Shown here one piece after another: positions 37,001 to 44,110 of a stretch of 64,000 nt of DNA (positions are counted from its first letter, which is position 1; each line of letters starts with the position of its first letter). The DNA comes from Inia geoffrensis (Eukaryota; Chordata; Mammalia; Artiodactyla; Iniidae), in contig CM070911.1 of the NCBI GenBank assembly GCA_036417435.1, forward strand, positions 7,688,001 through 7,752,000, read 5' to 3'. The notes under the pieces were generated by a model. It ran no database searches. It was not told where the DNA came from and saw only the letters and a program-made list of their open reading frames with translations. The translations under genes were made by a program, and so were the position numbers.

Positions 37001-38516
37001 AAGTAGGTCAAGGCTGACCAATACTGTTCTGTTTCTAAAATTCCCATGGCCATTCCACTCGCTGATAATGAGCACCGACAGGAAACCGGAACATCCAAGG
37101 GTCTAGAATCTATGTGAGCAGATGGTTTTGCCATCTGTGGCCTCCCATGATTCCTCCAGGGTAGTAAAGGATGTTATAAATCCACATCACTACCGTCTCT
37201 GTCCCACACCTGCTAGCAAGAGTACATGGTCCCAAAGCACTCATCCAGAAACCAACAGGGCGCCCCAAAAGGCTGACTACATTTATTATAATAATGAATT
37301 AATTGTAAGTCCTACACTCTTTCACAGCCCTGTCTGAATTCACTCGCAGGCAACTGAACAGACACTAAGTTCTTTCCCCCTCATCTATTCTCTCTACGGT
37401 AATACGGCAAATATTTCTAATACGGCAAATATTTCTATCTTGTTTACTCTCTTTAGACATATATAAATTCCTTAATCCTGAGAACAACCCTATGGAGTAC
37501 GAGCCCAGAGTGATTAAGTAACTAGCTCCCAGTCACACAGCTAGAAGATGCGGGGGGGACGGAGGGGTGGGACCCAAACCCTGCTATCTGGATCCACAGT
37601 GTTCAGGTACCCACTGTCAGAGCACCTTGGCTGGGACCAACCGGCGCCCAGGAAGGAACGGGATCCTCAACCTCACTACTGTAGTCTCTAAAACTGACAT
37701 TTACTTAAGTCCAGAAAGTCTGGGTTCAATTTGGTTGGTAGAAGTGCAATCACATTTAAAGTGCTCTTGCATCGTTAAGATCCGCTTTAGGAAGGTACTG
37801 TTGCCTTTTAAGGAAACTCTCCGGATTTATTTCAGGACCGGGTTTTGATAGTTCAGGTTTCTTAGAAGTGGGAATTCCATAAAACAGGTGGTAAGGGGAA
37901 CTTTCAGTGTGAGAAGCCCGTGACTCTCCCGCACACACTCGAGGCCCAGAAGAAGGTCCCCCTGCTACGTGGCCCCCCAGTACCCAACCTCGGCCAGGGA
38001 TCAGCCATAGCCAGTCTCTAGGCTCAAAGGCGGCTCCCGGCCTTCGCTCACATCCGGCCGGCCCGACGCCGCCCCTTCACCGGAGCCCGGCACCGGCCAC
38101 TCGGCCCCAAGCTCGGAGCTGTCCCAGGCGCCCTGGGTTCGAGCCCGGCCCCGGGGCTCCCGCCTCCGGCCGCGCTCGCGCACACGCTCCTCCCGGGTGG
38201 GAAGAAGTCGCCCCCGCCAAGGGCGCCCTCACCTCCCCACGCGTCCCGCACTTCTGCCCGAGGGCCCGCGCAGGGCGCTCCGGCCAAGAGCAGCCCCAGT
38301 CCCCGGAGCTCCCCAACCGCCCAAGGGGCTTCCCCTACTGCGTCCTCCGCGTGGGCCGGGCCAGCGACCCTCCCCGCCAGCGCGGGCCCGGCCAAGGCCA
38401 CGCACCCGCTTGCTCCCCCGTCCGCGGCCCGCCATGGGGGTTCCCGGTCTCCCAGGCTGCCCCTCCACCCCCCCCGGACGAAGAGGCCTGCGCCTACCAA
38501 GCACCAGGCGAGCCAT
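16014..38516 (-). CDS. PDIA6: PDIA6, protein disulfide-isomerase A6 (P5), complete
   Basis: PDIA6 is an ER-lumen thiol oxidoreductase that forms, breaks and rearranges disulfides in secretory proteins. It is known to associate with BiP and to damp IRE1/ATF6-type stress signalling. Thirteen coding exons in transcript order: 38498-38516, 32930-33071, 29601-29658, 29022-29148, 25797-25903, 23954-24084, 23442-23556, 22774-22914, 21908-21992, 21713-21785, 20421-20579, 16692-16788, 16014-16082. They total 1,323 nt, 440 residues plus TGA, the usual family length. Visible parts: signal peptide (1-19, ending AVNG), thioredoxin domain a with WCGHC at C55/C58 and cis-Pro99, domain a' with C190/C193 and cis-Pro238, a redox-inactive b-like domain, an acidic tail and a terminal KDEL. 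All introns are GT..AG with no break. Likely ER-stress induced: an ERSE lies in the promoter. Confidence 0.97.
16692..16788 (-). CDS. PDIA6: PDIA6 exon 12
   Basis: The acceptor is cccctaag and the donor gtgagt. It encodes [18 protein letters not shown] then [14 protein letters not shown], the glycine-rich stretch leading to the acidic tail. Confidence 0.95.
17500..17718 (+). mobile_element. L1 3'-end fragment with poly-A tail
   Basis: Sense L1 3' end: aaggtcctactgtatagcac, caatatcttgtaataaccta and cacttgaaactaacacaa, closing in an A-run at about 17,707-17,718. It lies in PDIA6 intron 11, antisense to the gene. The 5' edge is approximate. Confidence 0.8.
17849..18090 (+). mobile_element. MER5A-like hAT-Charlie DNA transposon remnant
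   Basis: It starts cagtggttctgaaattgag and ends ttgagcaaccttg, with ggacatttggcaatgtctg inside, matching the MER5A type. An 8-bp duplication (atgtgtat / atgtacac, imperfect) flanks it, as expected for hAT. A (GT)n tract at about 17,940-17,973 has grown inside it. Confidence 0.8.
17940..17975. repeat. (GT)n microsatellite, interrupted
   Basis: A run of gtgtgtgtgtatgtgtgtgt type with two interruptions, inside the MER5A-like element. Confidence 0.85.
18513..18533. repeat. Poly-A tract
   Basis: About 20 consecutive A residues in PDIA6 intron 11, with no recognised element attached. On the PDIA6 strand it is a T run, not near a splice acceptor. Confidence 0.8.
18677..18743. mobile_element. Mariner-type miniature inverted-repeat element
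   Basis: A 16-bp perfect inverted repeat (ttggccagaaagttcg at 18682-18697 against its complement at 18724-18739) encloses a short spacer, with TA dinucleotides just outside. This matches the gttggccaaaaagttcg type of mariner ends known from cetartiodactyl genomes. It has no coding capacity. Confidence 0.85.
18839..18959 (-). mobile_element. Short tRNA-derived CHR-type SINE
   Basis: On the plus strand it begins with a T run and ends aaggaactccc. It contains the reversed motifs aaccagggatttaaccc and cttaaccactacacca. An exact 10-bp target duplication, ataacatgac, lies at 18829-18838 and 18960-18969. Same transcriptional orientation as PDIA6. Confidence 0.88.
19097..19235. other. CpG-richer patch in AT-rich intron
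   Basis: Roughly ten CpGs fall in about 140 bp of PDIA6 intron 11, which is otherwise CpG-poor. No repeat or gene is recognised. Confidence 0.4.
20421..20579 (-). CDS. PDIA6: PDIA6 exon 11 (b-like domain)
   Basis: The acceptor is ttttctag and the donor gtaatt. It encodes [36 protein letters not shown] and [15 protein letters not shown]. At 159 nt it is the longest coding exon of the gene. Confidence 0.96.
21015..21121 (+). mobile_element. Internally deleted short CHR-type SINE
   Basis: gggacttcccgggctgtccg runs straight into atccctggtcggggtaagat and an A-rich tail. The middle segment normally present (gtggttaggactc type) is missing. It lies in PDIA6 intron 10. Confidence 0.75.
21713..21785 (-). 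CDS. PDIA6: PDIA6 exon 10 (b-like domain)
   Basis: The acceptor is ttacatcag and the donor gtaagt. It encodes [18 protein letters not shown] then KKKTWG. Intron 9 before it is only 122 bp. Confidence 0.95.
21908..21992 (-). CDS. PDIA6: PDIA6 exon 9 (b-like domain)
   Basis: The acceptor is gccccacag and the donor gtatgg, the weakest-looking donor of the gene. It encodes [18 protein letters not shown] then [11 protein letters not shown]. Confidence 0.95.
22774..22914 (-). CDS. PDIA6: PDIA6 exon 8 (domain a' cis-proline loop and helix)
   Basis: The acceptor is tttttaatag and the donor gtaatt. It encodes [34 protein letters not shown] and [14 protein letters not shown] second AG five bases downstream is a possible alternative, but only this acceptor keeps the frame and the conserved IRGFPT. 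Confidence 0.95.
23442..23556 (-). CDS. PDIA6: PDIA6 exon 7 (domain a')
   Basis: The acceptor is ttctatag and the donor gtgcgt. It encodes [18 protein letters not shown], then [13 protein letters not shown] and QVLASRYE. It ends on a codon boundary. Glu at the last position replaces the Gly usual in other mammals, as far as I recall. Confidence 0.95.
23954..24084 (-). CDS. PDIA6: PDIA6 exon 6 (second CGHC active site)
   Basis: The acceptor is aatgacag and the donor gtaagt. It encodes [18 protein letters not shown], then [17 protein letters not shown] and APWCGHCK. C190 and C193 are the second redox pair. It ends with two bases of Asn195. Confidence 0.97.
24734..25196 (+). mobile_element. Tigger1-type pogo/mariner DNA transposon, internally deleted
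   Basis: The left end (cttggagatactgcaggttc) and right end (acgaggtgtgcctg) match the termini of Tigger1-like elements. The transposase region is missing, leaving about 463 bp. It lies in PDIA6 intron 5. The TA target site is degraded. Confidence 0.78.
25797..25903 (-). CDS. PDIA6: PDIA6 exon 5 (linker between thioredoxin domains)
   Basis: The acceptor is ttcccgtag and the donor gtaagg. It encodes [18 protein letters not shown] then [18 protein letters not shown]. The glycine/serine-rich end is the flexible interdomain linker. Confidence 0.96.
26942..27318 (+). mobile_element. Long CHR-1 SINE (tRNA-derived)
   Basis: It begins gacttccctggtggcacag with tRNA-like box A/B sequences, then the repeated caactactgagcc body, and ends in an A-rich tail. 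A degenerate duplication (acactaggg / atactaggg) flanks it. It lies in PDIA6 intron 4, antisense to the gene. Confidence 0.9.
27366..27560 (+). mobile_element. MER20-like hAT-Charlie DNA transposon remnant
   Basis: gggtgagcaaactgttcctg, aggccatagtgctgcagcta and acaaaaacaaacagcaggac correspond to a MER20-type element. The family name is from memory. Confidence 0.6.
27745..27950 (+). repeat. MIR SINE fragment
   Basis: It has the MIR core order: atccccattttacaaccaag, an agagagataag segment, then gccagcagttaaacccagg. Edges approximate. Confidence 0.6.
28553..28610. other. CpG-rich patch in PDIA6 intron 4
   Basis: ccacgccgatatgctagacc and the following 40 bp hold several CpGs within AT-rich flanks, next to a T run. 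Not recognised. Confidence 0.35.
28795..28975 (+). repeat. MIR SINE fragment
   Basis: taccatttgacagataagg, aaattcaggcatgaagaggg and acttgcaggtagcagg follow the MIR consensus order. Edges approximate. Confidence 0.6.
29022..29148 (-). CDS. PDIA6: PDIA6 exon 4 (domain a, cis-proline loop)
   Basis: The acceptor is tttccacag and the donor gtaagg. It encodes [32 protein letters not shown] and the PEDYQG end. GFPT carries cis-Pro99, which packs against the active site. Confidence 0.97.
29601..29658 (-). CDS. PDIA6: PDIA6 exon 3 (first CGHC active site)
   Basis: The acceptor is cctgaaag and the donor gtgagt. A 58-nt exon encodes [19 protein letters not shown], with catalytic cysteines C55 and C58. 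Its small size makes it easy to miss. Confidence 0.96.
30600..30835 (+). repeat. MIR SINE
   Basis: A fairly complete MIR: cattttacagatgaggaaac, then cctgagaagttaag, then ccagatcccacattcttaat. It lies in PDIA6 intron 2. Confidence 0.75.
30863..31141 (-). mobile_element. CHR-type SINE with 14-bp target duplication
   Basis: The reversed CHR body (ctagttgcggcgagtggggg, gaacccgtgtcacctgtgtt) ends ccaccagggaagtc. An exact 14-bp duplication, aatccaatatttta, lies at 30849-30862 and 31142-31155. Confidence 0.93.
31429..31730. repeat. Possible old DNA-transposon fragment
   Basis: gggttcttcaactgcggtct and gaggggctctgtgaactgtg resemble hAT-type mammalian repeats, but no family was assigned. Confidence 0.35.
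31920..32128. mobile_element. Tigger/MER-type DNA transposon with terminal inverted repeats
   Basis: The left end cagatgacccttgaataaca and right end ctgctcaagggtcagctg are near-complementary inverted repeats about 209 bp apart. This fits non-autonomous pogo-like elements. It lies in PDIA6 intron 2. Confidence 0.65.
32345..32553 (+). mobile_element. Cetacean-type short CHR SINE (about 210 bp) with 14-bp target duplication
   Basis: It starts gggcttccctggtggcacag and ends gtaccgc plus poly-A. An exact duplication, aaaatcaatttccc, lies at 32331-32344 and 32554-32567. This subfamily is the best taxonomic marker in the window. It is antisense to PDIA6. Confidence 0.95.
32930..33071 (-). CDS. PDIA6: PDIA6 exon 2 (rest of signal peptide, start of domain a)
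   Basis: The acceptor is tactccag and the donor gtaagt. It encodes [13 protein letters not shown] (signal peptide end), then [18 protein letters not shown] and FYAPW. The Trp codon of the first WCGHC is split across the junction. Confidence 0.96.
34360..34590 (+). repeat. MIR SINE fragment
   Basis: ccctattttgtaaataagga, then gtggtcacacatataactga, then ttggcttccaagctctaccc follow the MIR order. It lies in PDIA6 intron 1. Confidence 0.6.
34640..35090 (+). repeat. Old interspersed repeat, 3' part, unnamed family
   Basis: gtgaagccactaaagggtta, gtatgatcagatttgc and attctggctgcaatgtgg match the right half of the repeat seen more fully at 63,190-63,850. Plus orientation. Confidence 0.5.
36310..36480 (+). 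repeat. MIR SINE fragment
   Basis: tcatcatgcccatttttagc, then gaaaaggtaacttgccta, then ccaccataattagaaagag-like sequence follow the MIR order. Edges approximate. Confidence 0.55.
36480..37330. other. Unassigned segment of PDIA6 intron 1
   Basis: This 850-bp stretch matches no repeat I can name. On the minus strand it has an open frame of 91 codons (37134-36859) rich in hydrophobic residues, and a purine tract (aggggggaaaaaaag, about 36,725-36,740). It could be a decayed retroviral fragment or unique intron. No conserved viral motif was identified. Confidence 0.35.
37401..37436. repeat. 18-bp perfect tandem pair
   Basis: aatacggcaaatatttct occurs twice back to back (37401-37418 and 37419-37436). 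Confidence 0.95.
37440..37620 (+). repeat. MIR SINE fragment
   Basis: cctgagaacaaccctatgga, then gattaagtaactagctccca, then cacacagctagaagatgc follow the MIR order. Confidence 0.6.
38498..38516 (-). CDS. PDIA6: PDIA6 exon 1 coding part (start codon)
   Basis: The ATG is at 38516-38514 and encodes MARLVL plus the first base of Gly7, followed by donor gtaggc. The start is chosen because exon 2 continues it in frame into a hydrophobic signal peptide ending AVNG before LYSSSDDV. It lies in the CpG island. Confidence 0.93.
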
Positions 38517-38645
38517 GCCGAGGGCCGGAGCCACCGCGTTGTCCAGCCACCGCCTCCCCTCCGCCGTACCGCGCCCCCGCCACCCCACGTCCACTCCTCG
38601 GCCTGCGAGGCAAACACGGGACGCTGCACCAGGGGCGGGCCGGAA

Positions 38646-38652
38646 GACGTCA
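38646..38652 (-). promoter_or_regulatory. PDIA6: CRE/UPRE-like TGACGTC site
   Basis: TGACGTC on the PDIA6 strand lies just downstream of the ERSE. The TGACGT core is bound by CREB/ATF-type and XBP1/ATF6-type bZIP factors. Confidence 0.55.
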
Positions 38653-38658
38653 CCAAGC

Positions 38659-38677
38659 CGTGGCCGCGGCTTATTGG
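38659..38677 (-). promoter_or_regulatory. PDIA6: ER-stress response element (ERSE) of PDIA6
   Basis: Read on the PDIA6 strand the site is CCAAT, nine bases, CCACG, an exact match to ERSE (NF-Y plus ATF6/XBP1). It lies 143-161 bp upstream of the ATG. Other ER chaperone genes are regulated through the same arrangement. Confidence 0.88.
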
Positions 38678-38705
38678 TCCCGACAGACTTCTCTCATTTG
38701 AATAG

Positions 38706-38710
38706 CCAAT
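38706..38710 (+). promoter_or_regulatory. PDIA6: Second CCAAT box (NF-Y type)
   Basis: CCAAT on the plus strand, about 30 bp upstream of the ERSE in PDIA6 terms. Nine bases later comes CCGGG rather than CCACG, so this is at most a degenerate ERSE. Confidence 0.5.
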
Positions 38711-38820
38711 GGGAGGCAGCCGGGTAGAGGTTACCGGTTTGGGTTTTGAGGGGGCGGGGCGAGCGACGGAAGGAGGGACTAGCTGGGGGCGGGGCAGGCC
38801 AGCCCCTCCATCCCGCGTGT

Positions 38821-39260
38821 CCTTCACGTACCTACGGTGGCTCCTGGGTTTTCCGTCCTTTTCTCTCCAGGAGTATAGTATTTGGTTTACCTCTCGGATC
38901 ATTAGGATTCTCACTTTTCCCACTTGTTTCTAACGAGTCTGTTTCCAACCCTCATTCATCCCTTGTTCCCCGCCCACCCCCGACCCTTATCCTCTTTCTC
39001 TCTAGGGAGGATAAGTTTCTTTGGGCCCTCAGTGCATCTGCGACCTTATCAAATGACATATTAGTTTTTCCTGTGCCCGAACGAGTATTCAGTCATAAAA
39101 CACTTGCTAAACACATACTGTATATAACATAATTCAACAAGTATTTATTTTCAACAGAACTTCAACAGAACTGTGAGACAATAAACATCTGTTATTTAAG
39201 CCTCCCAGTCTGTGTTACTCTGAGCAGGCTAATACAAACATATGCTAAAAAAGAACACAA
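38821..39260. other. Flank immediately upstream of PDIA6, no gene seen
   Basis: The GC content falls from the CpG island to AT-rich sequence. No exon, RNA or repeat was identified. Confidence 0.5.
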
Positions 39261-39471
39261 GGGCTTCCCTGGTGGCACAGTGGTTGAGAGTCCGCCTGCC
39301 GATGCAGGGGACACGGGTTCATGCCCCGGTCTGGGAAGATCCCACATGCCACGGAGCGGCTGGGCCTGTGAGCCATGGCTGCTGAGCCTGCGTGTTCAGA
39401 GCCTGTGCTCCGCAACGGGAGAGGCCACAACAGTGAGAGGCCCATGTACCACAAAATAAAAAAAAAAAAAA
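39261..39471 (+). mobile_element. Cetacean-type short CHR SINE (about 210 bp)
   Basis: It starts gggcttccctggtggcacag, carries a box-B-like gggttcatgcc, and ends tgtaccac with an A-rich tail. A near-perfect duplication (aagaacacaa / aagagcacaa) flanks it. Confidence 0.93.
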
Positions 39472-39729
39472 AGAGCACAAATCTTTAAGGGTAAGAGTTC
39501 CTTGACATTTTTGTAAAGCAAACATCCCATGTAATCAGCACCCCAGAAAAACCCCTAACACCCCCTTCAAAAGGTAACTAATACCATGAATTATCATCAT
39601 AGGTTAGTTTTGTCTGTTTTGGCACTTTATACAAATGTGATCAATCAGTATGTACTATTTTGTGTCTGGCTTCTTTCATCTAGCGCTATGTTGGTAAGTT
39701 TCATCCATGGTATGGCTGGTTGTACCCCA

Positions 39730-39858
39730 TTGTTTTTTGTTTGTTTTTCTGGCCGTGCCTTGCAGCTTGCAAGATCTTAGTTTCCCAACCAGGGATTGAA
39801 CCCGGGCCATAGCAGTGAAAGTGCTGAGTCCTAACCACTGGACCGCCAGGGAATTCCC
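39730..39858 (-). mobile_element. Short tRNA-derived CHR-type SINE
   Basis: Reversed copy of the about 120-bp form: T-rich start, then aaccagggattgaacccggg, then cctaaccactggaccgccag and ggaattccc. Confidence 0.88.
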
Positions 39859-40300
39859 TTGTTGTTGTATAAACAGCCCACAGTGTACGTGTTCTTCTCC
39901 TGATGGACGCTTGGGTCGTTTCCACATCACGTCGGCAGGTTGACACAGTGAGGTATTTAAAAGACCAGACACACGTTTCCCTGTCAATGCCCCAAGGTAT
40001 TTTCAAGGTGTTGCTGAGTGTATGTTTGTATCACAGTTTAAATCTCAGCTCCAACAATATATCTCACAACCACAAACTGTTAAGTAGGCCTGGGGTCACT
40101 TAAAAAGTACTACTCAGGACCGAAGAGAATTGTGGTAAATTAAGACAAAAAGAGTCAGCTAGTCTACGGCGTGAGGTATGTTGCTGCTTCCCTCAGCTAT
40201 GCACTGAAGGCCAAGTGTGGGAATGTAGAGAACACTGGTTCAGCCGTCAAAGGGTAGGTTTATCAGTACACTTTGCTATCATCTAGAATATTCTGGCTCT

Positions 40301-40627
40301 TCTTTTTTAATTAATTAATTAATTTTTGGCTGTGTTGGGTCTCTGTTGTTGCGCGTGGGCTTTCTCTAGTTGCGGCGAGGGGGGGCTACTCTTCGTTGTG
40401 GTGTGTGGGCTTCTCTCTGCAGTGGCTTCTCTTGTTGTGGAGCATGGGCTCTAGGCGCGCGGGCGTCAGTAGTTGTGGCTCAGGGGCTCTAGAGCGCAGG
40501 CTCAGCAGTTGTGGCGCACGGGCTTAGTTGCTCTGAGGCATGTGGGATCTTCCCGGACCAGAGCTCGAACCCGTGTCCCCTTTTTTGGCAGGTGGATTCT
40601 CCACCACTGCACCACCAGGGAAGCCCC
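40301..40627 (-). mobile_element. Long CHR-type SINE
   Basis: Reversed long CHR form: ttaattaattaatttttggc, the tagttgcggcgag motif and ccaccagggaagccc at the right end. A 9-bp duplication, tctggctct, lies at 40292-40300 and 40628-40636. Confidence 0.92.
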
Positions 40628-40714
40628 TCTGGCTCTGCTTAGGGCTTTGAATCTAAAAGCTAAAGTACAAAGAAGGCTTTGGTTACAGGTGTAAACAAAG
40701 GAAAGTTCACTGTT

Positions 40715-41080
40715 CACTCACTCTTTCACTCATTCCTTCCTTCACTCATTCATTCAACAAATATTTACTGAATATCCCCTTATTTCAGGCACGGTGGTAG
40801 GTCCTGGGGATATTAACATGATGAAGAGATGCTCCCTGCCCAAAGGAGCTCACAGTCCAATGAGGGAGGCAGGTCAGTAAAAAGCTACAGTGAAGGTATA
40901 TACAAGGTATATACAGTAAGTCCTCTGGGATCATGGAATAAGCCAGCAATTTGCTCTGCTTGAGGGAGTCTGATGTGGAAGAGGGTTCCTGGTGTGTCAA
41001 GGAGATGTTCCAGGCGAGGGCAGGTTCATGACCAAAGGCACAGAAGTGGAGAAGTACATGGTGTGTGGAGAAACCTGACC
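40715..41080 (+). repeat. Old interspersed repeat, unnamed family
   Basis: It opens cactcattcattcaacaaat, continues gcacggtggtaggtcctggg and aaaggagctcacagtccaat, and later gagatgttccaggcg. This is the same family as 63,190-63,850. Confidence 0.5.
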
Positions 41081-41936
41081 AGTCCTCTGTTGCAGGTTGA
41101 CTGGGACCAGTCTCAACAGCTACACTTTTATCAACACTGTGAGTTTTAAGAACAAGAGATTAAAGCATTTTACATAACTAAATTTCTTGAATTCTAGAAC
41201 TTTGAGCCCACATTCTGTGTGGCTCTTTGGGCGCTCAGCAAATAAGCATGGAGCATTCAGCGTTGGGTGACCAAGATTGGAGACAATTTCAAAAAGTCCT
41301 GCTGACTTTGGCTGGAGGCTGAGCTGATCAAACACCAGCCCTGGGCCACTGTTCCTGGAAAAGACAGAAAGGATAGCAATAATATTGTTGAAGTACAGCA
41401 GGCTCCTCTTCTTGTTCTATCCTCAAAGGCTTGATCACCAACCAGAAAAGAATAAAACAGATGATTTAAGGGGCAAGAGAGGACTGTCCAGAAACCCTGA
41501 TTTTTTTCTAGGACAGTAAGCAGAATTAGTAACTCAAATTCCCACCATGCTTCATATAGTTAATAATAATTATTATAATAATAAATAAGTAATAGGTGAT
41601 AACTTTGTATGTCCTTGCTCCAGAATTTTTTAAAGCAGGGGTAGGGATGTTGATGAATAAACTGGACATTTCTTTTCCTTTCATTTCCTTATAATTTCCA
41701 GCCCCACACAATCAGTTATTGTCATTGTTGCTTGTCTGCCCTTGTCCGTCAATCCCAAGTTCCTGTAGCACCCTTTCCATCCTTAAAGGAGAGGAGAGGA
41801 AGGCCGTGGGGCTGGATGAGAATAAGTACCTCTAGGGGACATTCTCGTGTGTGTGTGTTACATTTGCTCAGAAGTGAATGAAATGAAAGCCCTGAGGAAG
41901 GAACCGGAATACCATCTGACTTTGCCTCCTCTGACA
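41081..41936. other. Intergenic sequence without recognised gene
   Basis: Mostly unique AT-rich sequence with a short (AAT/ATT)-rich run near 41,560-41,590 and a (GT)n run near 41,850. No gene was identified. Confidence 0.5.
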
Positions 41937-41951
41937 CCAGGGGAGGGTCTT

Positions 41952-42065
41952 TTTTTTCTTTTCTTTCTTTCTTTCTTTTTTTTTTTTTAACTAAAGTATA
42001 GCTGATTTACAATGTTGTGTTAGTTTCTGGTGTACAGCAAGACAATTCAGTTATACATATATATA
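41952..42065 (-). mobile_element. Very short 5'-truncated L1 insertion
   Basis: About 114 bp: a T-rich tail, then the antisense L1 end gctgatttacaatgttgtgt and ttcagttatacatatatata. Flanked by ccaggggagggtctt (41937-41951) and ccagtggagggtctt (42066-42080), one mismatch. It interrupts an older repeat. Confidence 0.85.
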
Positions 42066-42080
42066 CCAGTGGAGGGTCTT

Positions 42081-42957
42081 ACCAGTCAGGGAAAGAAGAG
42101 AAAGGTGTTCCAGGCAGAGGGCATGGCATGAGCAAAGGCACGGGGGCAGGAAAGTGCATGGCCTTCTCTCTCAGCTGCTGGATTTTTTTCTGAAAACTGT
42201 ACACATGCATGTCTTATAATCATAGTCACTATACATTGGTTGCTTTGTGGGGGTCAAGCATGAGGTTAAGTTCACAACCTTCATTAACTTATGAAATCTG
42301 CCCCCAAATGACTCTTCCCACCTTTTCATCCTTTATGGATCTGCTTACACTTCAAGTCTTCAGAGGCCTTTCCTGACCACACCTTTAAAATCCGCACCAT
42401 CTTCCATCTTCAAAACCAACAACGTCAGGCCACGTCCTTCTCGTGTCACTTCTCTCTGTTCCCTCTCTCCTGTCCCCATCTCCCACTTTTAAGGACACTT
42501 GCGATTACAGGCCCATCCAGATAATCCAGGACAATCTCCCTGTTTTAGGGTCAGCTGATCAGCAACACTTAATTCCATCAGCAAACTGAATTCCCCTTTG
42601 CTACGTCATGTAGCGTATTCACCAGTTCTGGGGGTTGGGACGTGGGCATTTTCGGGGGTCCATCATCCTGCCTACCATAAGAGGTCATCACAGTTTGTAA
42701 TTATTTATTTGTTCACTTCCTTTTGTCCTATTTGTGTAGTCCACGAAGGCAGGTTATGTGTCTTTGCTGCTTCTGCTGTACCACCATGCCTGGCCCAGGT
42801 CTGACACCCAGCAGCCCACAGTGAATATGTGTTGCGTGAAGGAATAATGACCCTACAAGGCAGGTATTATCATGCCTCTTTTATATATAAGAAGAGGCTC
42901 AGAGAGGTGAAAAAAAACTCATGCAAGCTCACAGAGCTATGGATCTTAGCATCTACA
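42081..42957. other. Intergenic sequence with repeat remnants, no gene
   Basis: The first 90 bp (gaaaggtgttccaggcagag, ggcatgagcaaaggcac) belong to the unnamed old repeat. A MIR-like piece lies near 42,835-42,950. The rest is not recognised. Confidence 0.5.
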
Positions 42958-43215
42958 ACAGTCAGGATGGGCTAGGTGATGCTGCAGTAACAAACAACCC
43001 CCATGTCAGTGGCTTAAAACAATAAAGGTTTATTTCTCAGTCATCCTACCTGTCTATCATCGGTTGTCTACAGCTCTGCTCTACATCAGCTTCACTCTGA
43101 GACCCAGGTGTTGGAGTCGCCTCTACCAGGAATGTTGCTGAGGTCAAAGGAGTCCCTGACACAACAACACACAGGCTCTTAAATCTTCTGTTTGGAAGTC
43201 ACACATCTCACATGT
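42958..43215 (-). repeat. Probable old LTR or MER-type fragment
   Basis: gatgctgcagtaacaaacaa and cagtggcttaaaacaataaa, then ggtttatttctcagtcat, resemble mammalian LTR-type repeats read backwards. Family not assigned. Confidence 0.45.
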
Positions 43216-43255
43216 ATTGGACGAAGCAGGACACATGAGTTTAACTAGGAGGGAT

Positions 43256-43620
43256 CGTATTAGTTTTCTAGAGCTGCCATTAGAAAATACCATAGACTGA
43301 GTGGCTTAAACAACAGGAATTTATAGTCCCACAATTCTGGAGGCTGGAAGTCCAAGATCGAGTGCCACAGGGTTGGTTTCTTCTGTGGCCTCTCTCCTTG
43401 GCTTGTAGAAAGGCTGCCTTCTGTCTGTGTCCTCAGGGGGCATTTCCTCTGTGTATCTCTCCCTCTCATAAGGCCACCAGTCCTACTGGCTTAGGACCCC
43501 ACCCTTATGACTTCATTTAACCTTAATTACCTGCTTAAAGACCCCATCTCCGAATACAGTCACATTGAGGGCCAGGACTTCAACATATGAATTTTGAGGG
43601 GACACAATTCACTTGGTAAC
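43256..43620 (-). mobile_element. MLT1-type LTR (ERVL-MaLR)
   Basis: Reverse copy: gtattagttttctagagctg, ggaggctggaagtccaagat and tttgaggggacacaattcac. It is a solitary LTR of an ancient non-autonomous retroposon, with no coding sequence. Confidence 0.8.
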
Positions 43621-43919
43621 GGTGACGGATCATTTTCTCATAGGGAAATGGGGAGGGTAAGTGGAACATTTGGCAGAAAATTTATAAAGTCCACCACAGA
43701 TTCTCACCCGGCTTCTGCAGCTCCGAAGTGCAGTAGAAGGCCTGGCTCAGAGCCTCCTGCAAGGGGTCGTGAGCTTGCTGACGAGGGAGGCTTAGTCCTC
43801 TCTTATCCTCCATGTGACCCAGCTGGGGCTGACTCCATGTTATGCTCAGTGCCTCTCTCAAACGTCTGCACCATTATCGTTTTCCTATTAGGATAATTCG
43901 CTCCGCTTGATAATAGTGG

Positions 43920-44110
43920 CTATCATTCAGGGAGCGAGTGCCCTGGGTCAGAGGCTGTGTGACTCTTTTACTTGGATTGTCTCATTACAGCTTGGCAGCC
44001 ATCCTGTGATGAAGTGACAACTGTGTCCCCATTTTCAGTGGAGGAGATGGAAATCGGGTAGGTGGAATACTGTGCCTGAAGGCCCACAGGTGACAAGAGG
44101 ACCAGGAGGT
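43920..44110 (+). repeat. MIR SINE fragment
   Basis: tctcattacagcttggcagc, then gtccccattttcagtggagg, then gcctgaaggcccacaggtga follow the MIR order. Confidence 0.6.

Larger units (their letters stand above)
33072..38497 (-). other. PDIA6: PDIA6 intron 1
   Basis: No additional exon was recognised in this 5.4 kb intron. It contains MIR-like fragments near 34,360-34,590, 36,310-36,480 and 37,440-37,620, an old repeat fragment at 34,640-35,090, an 18-bp tandem pair at 37,401-37,436 and an unassigned segment at about 36,480-37,330. Confidence 0.55.
38000..38820. promoter_or_regulatory. PDIA6: CpG island promoter of PDIA6
   Basis: The DNA turns abruptly GC- and CpG-rich around exon 1, then falls back to AT-rich sequence beyond 38,820. 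GC boxes lie at 38751-38759 and about 38785-38795. No TATA box is evident. Long open frames on both strands here are typical of CpG islands and are not taken as genes. The transcription start is inferred at about 38,600-38,650. Confidence 0.85.

Noticed and set aside
38048..38923. A 291-codon minus-strand frame and a 176-codon plus-strand frame in the PDIA6 CpG island
   Set aside because: Both are low-complexity Gly/Arg/Pro/Ala products of CpG-island composition, and they overlap exon 1, the promoter and each other.
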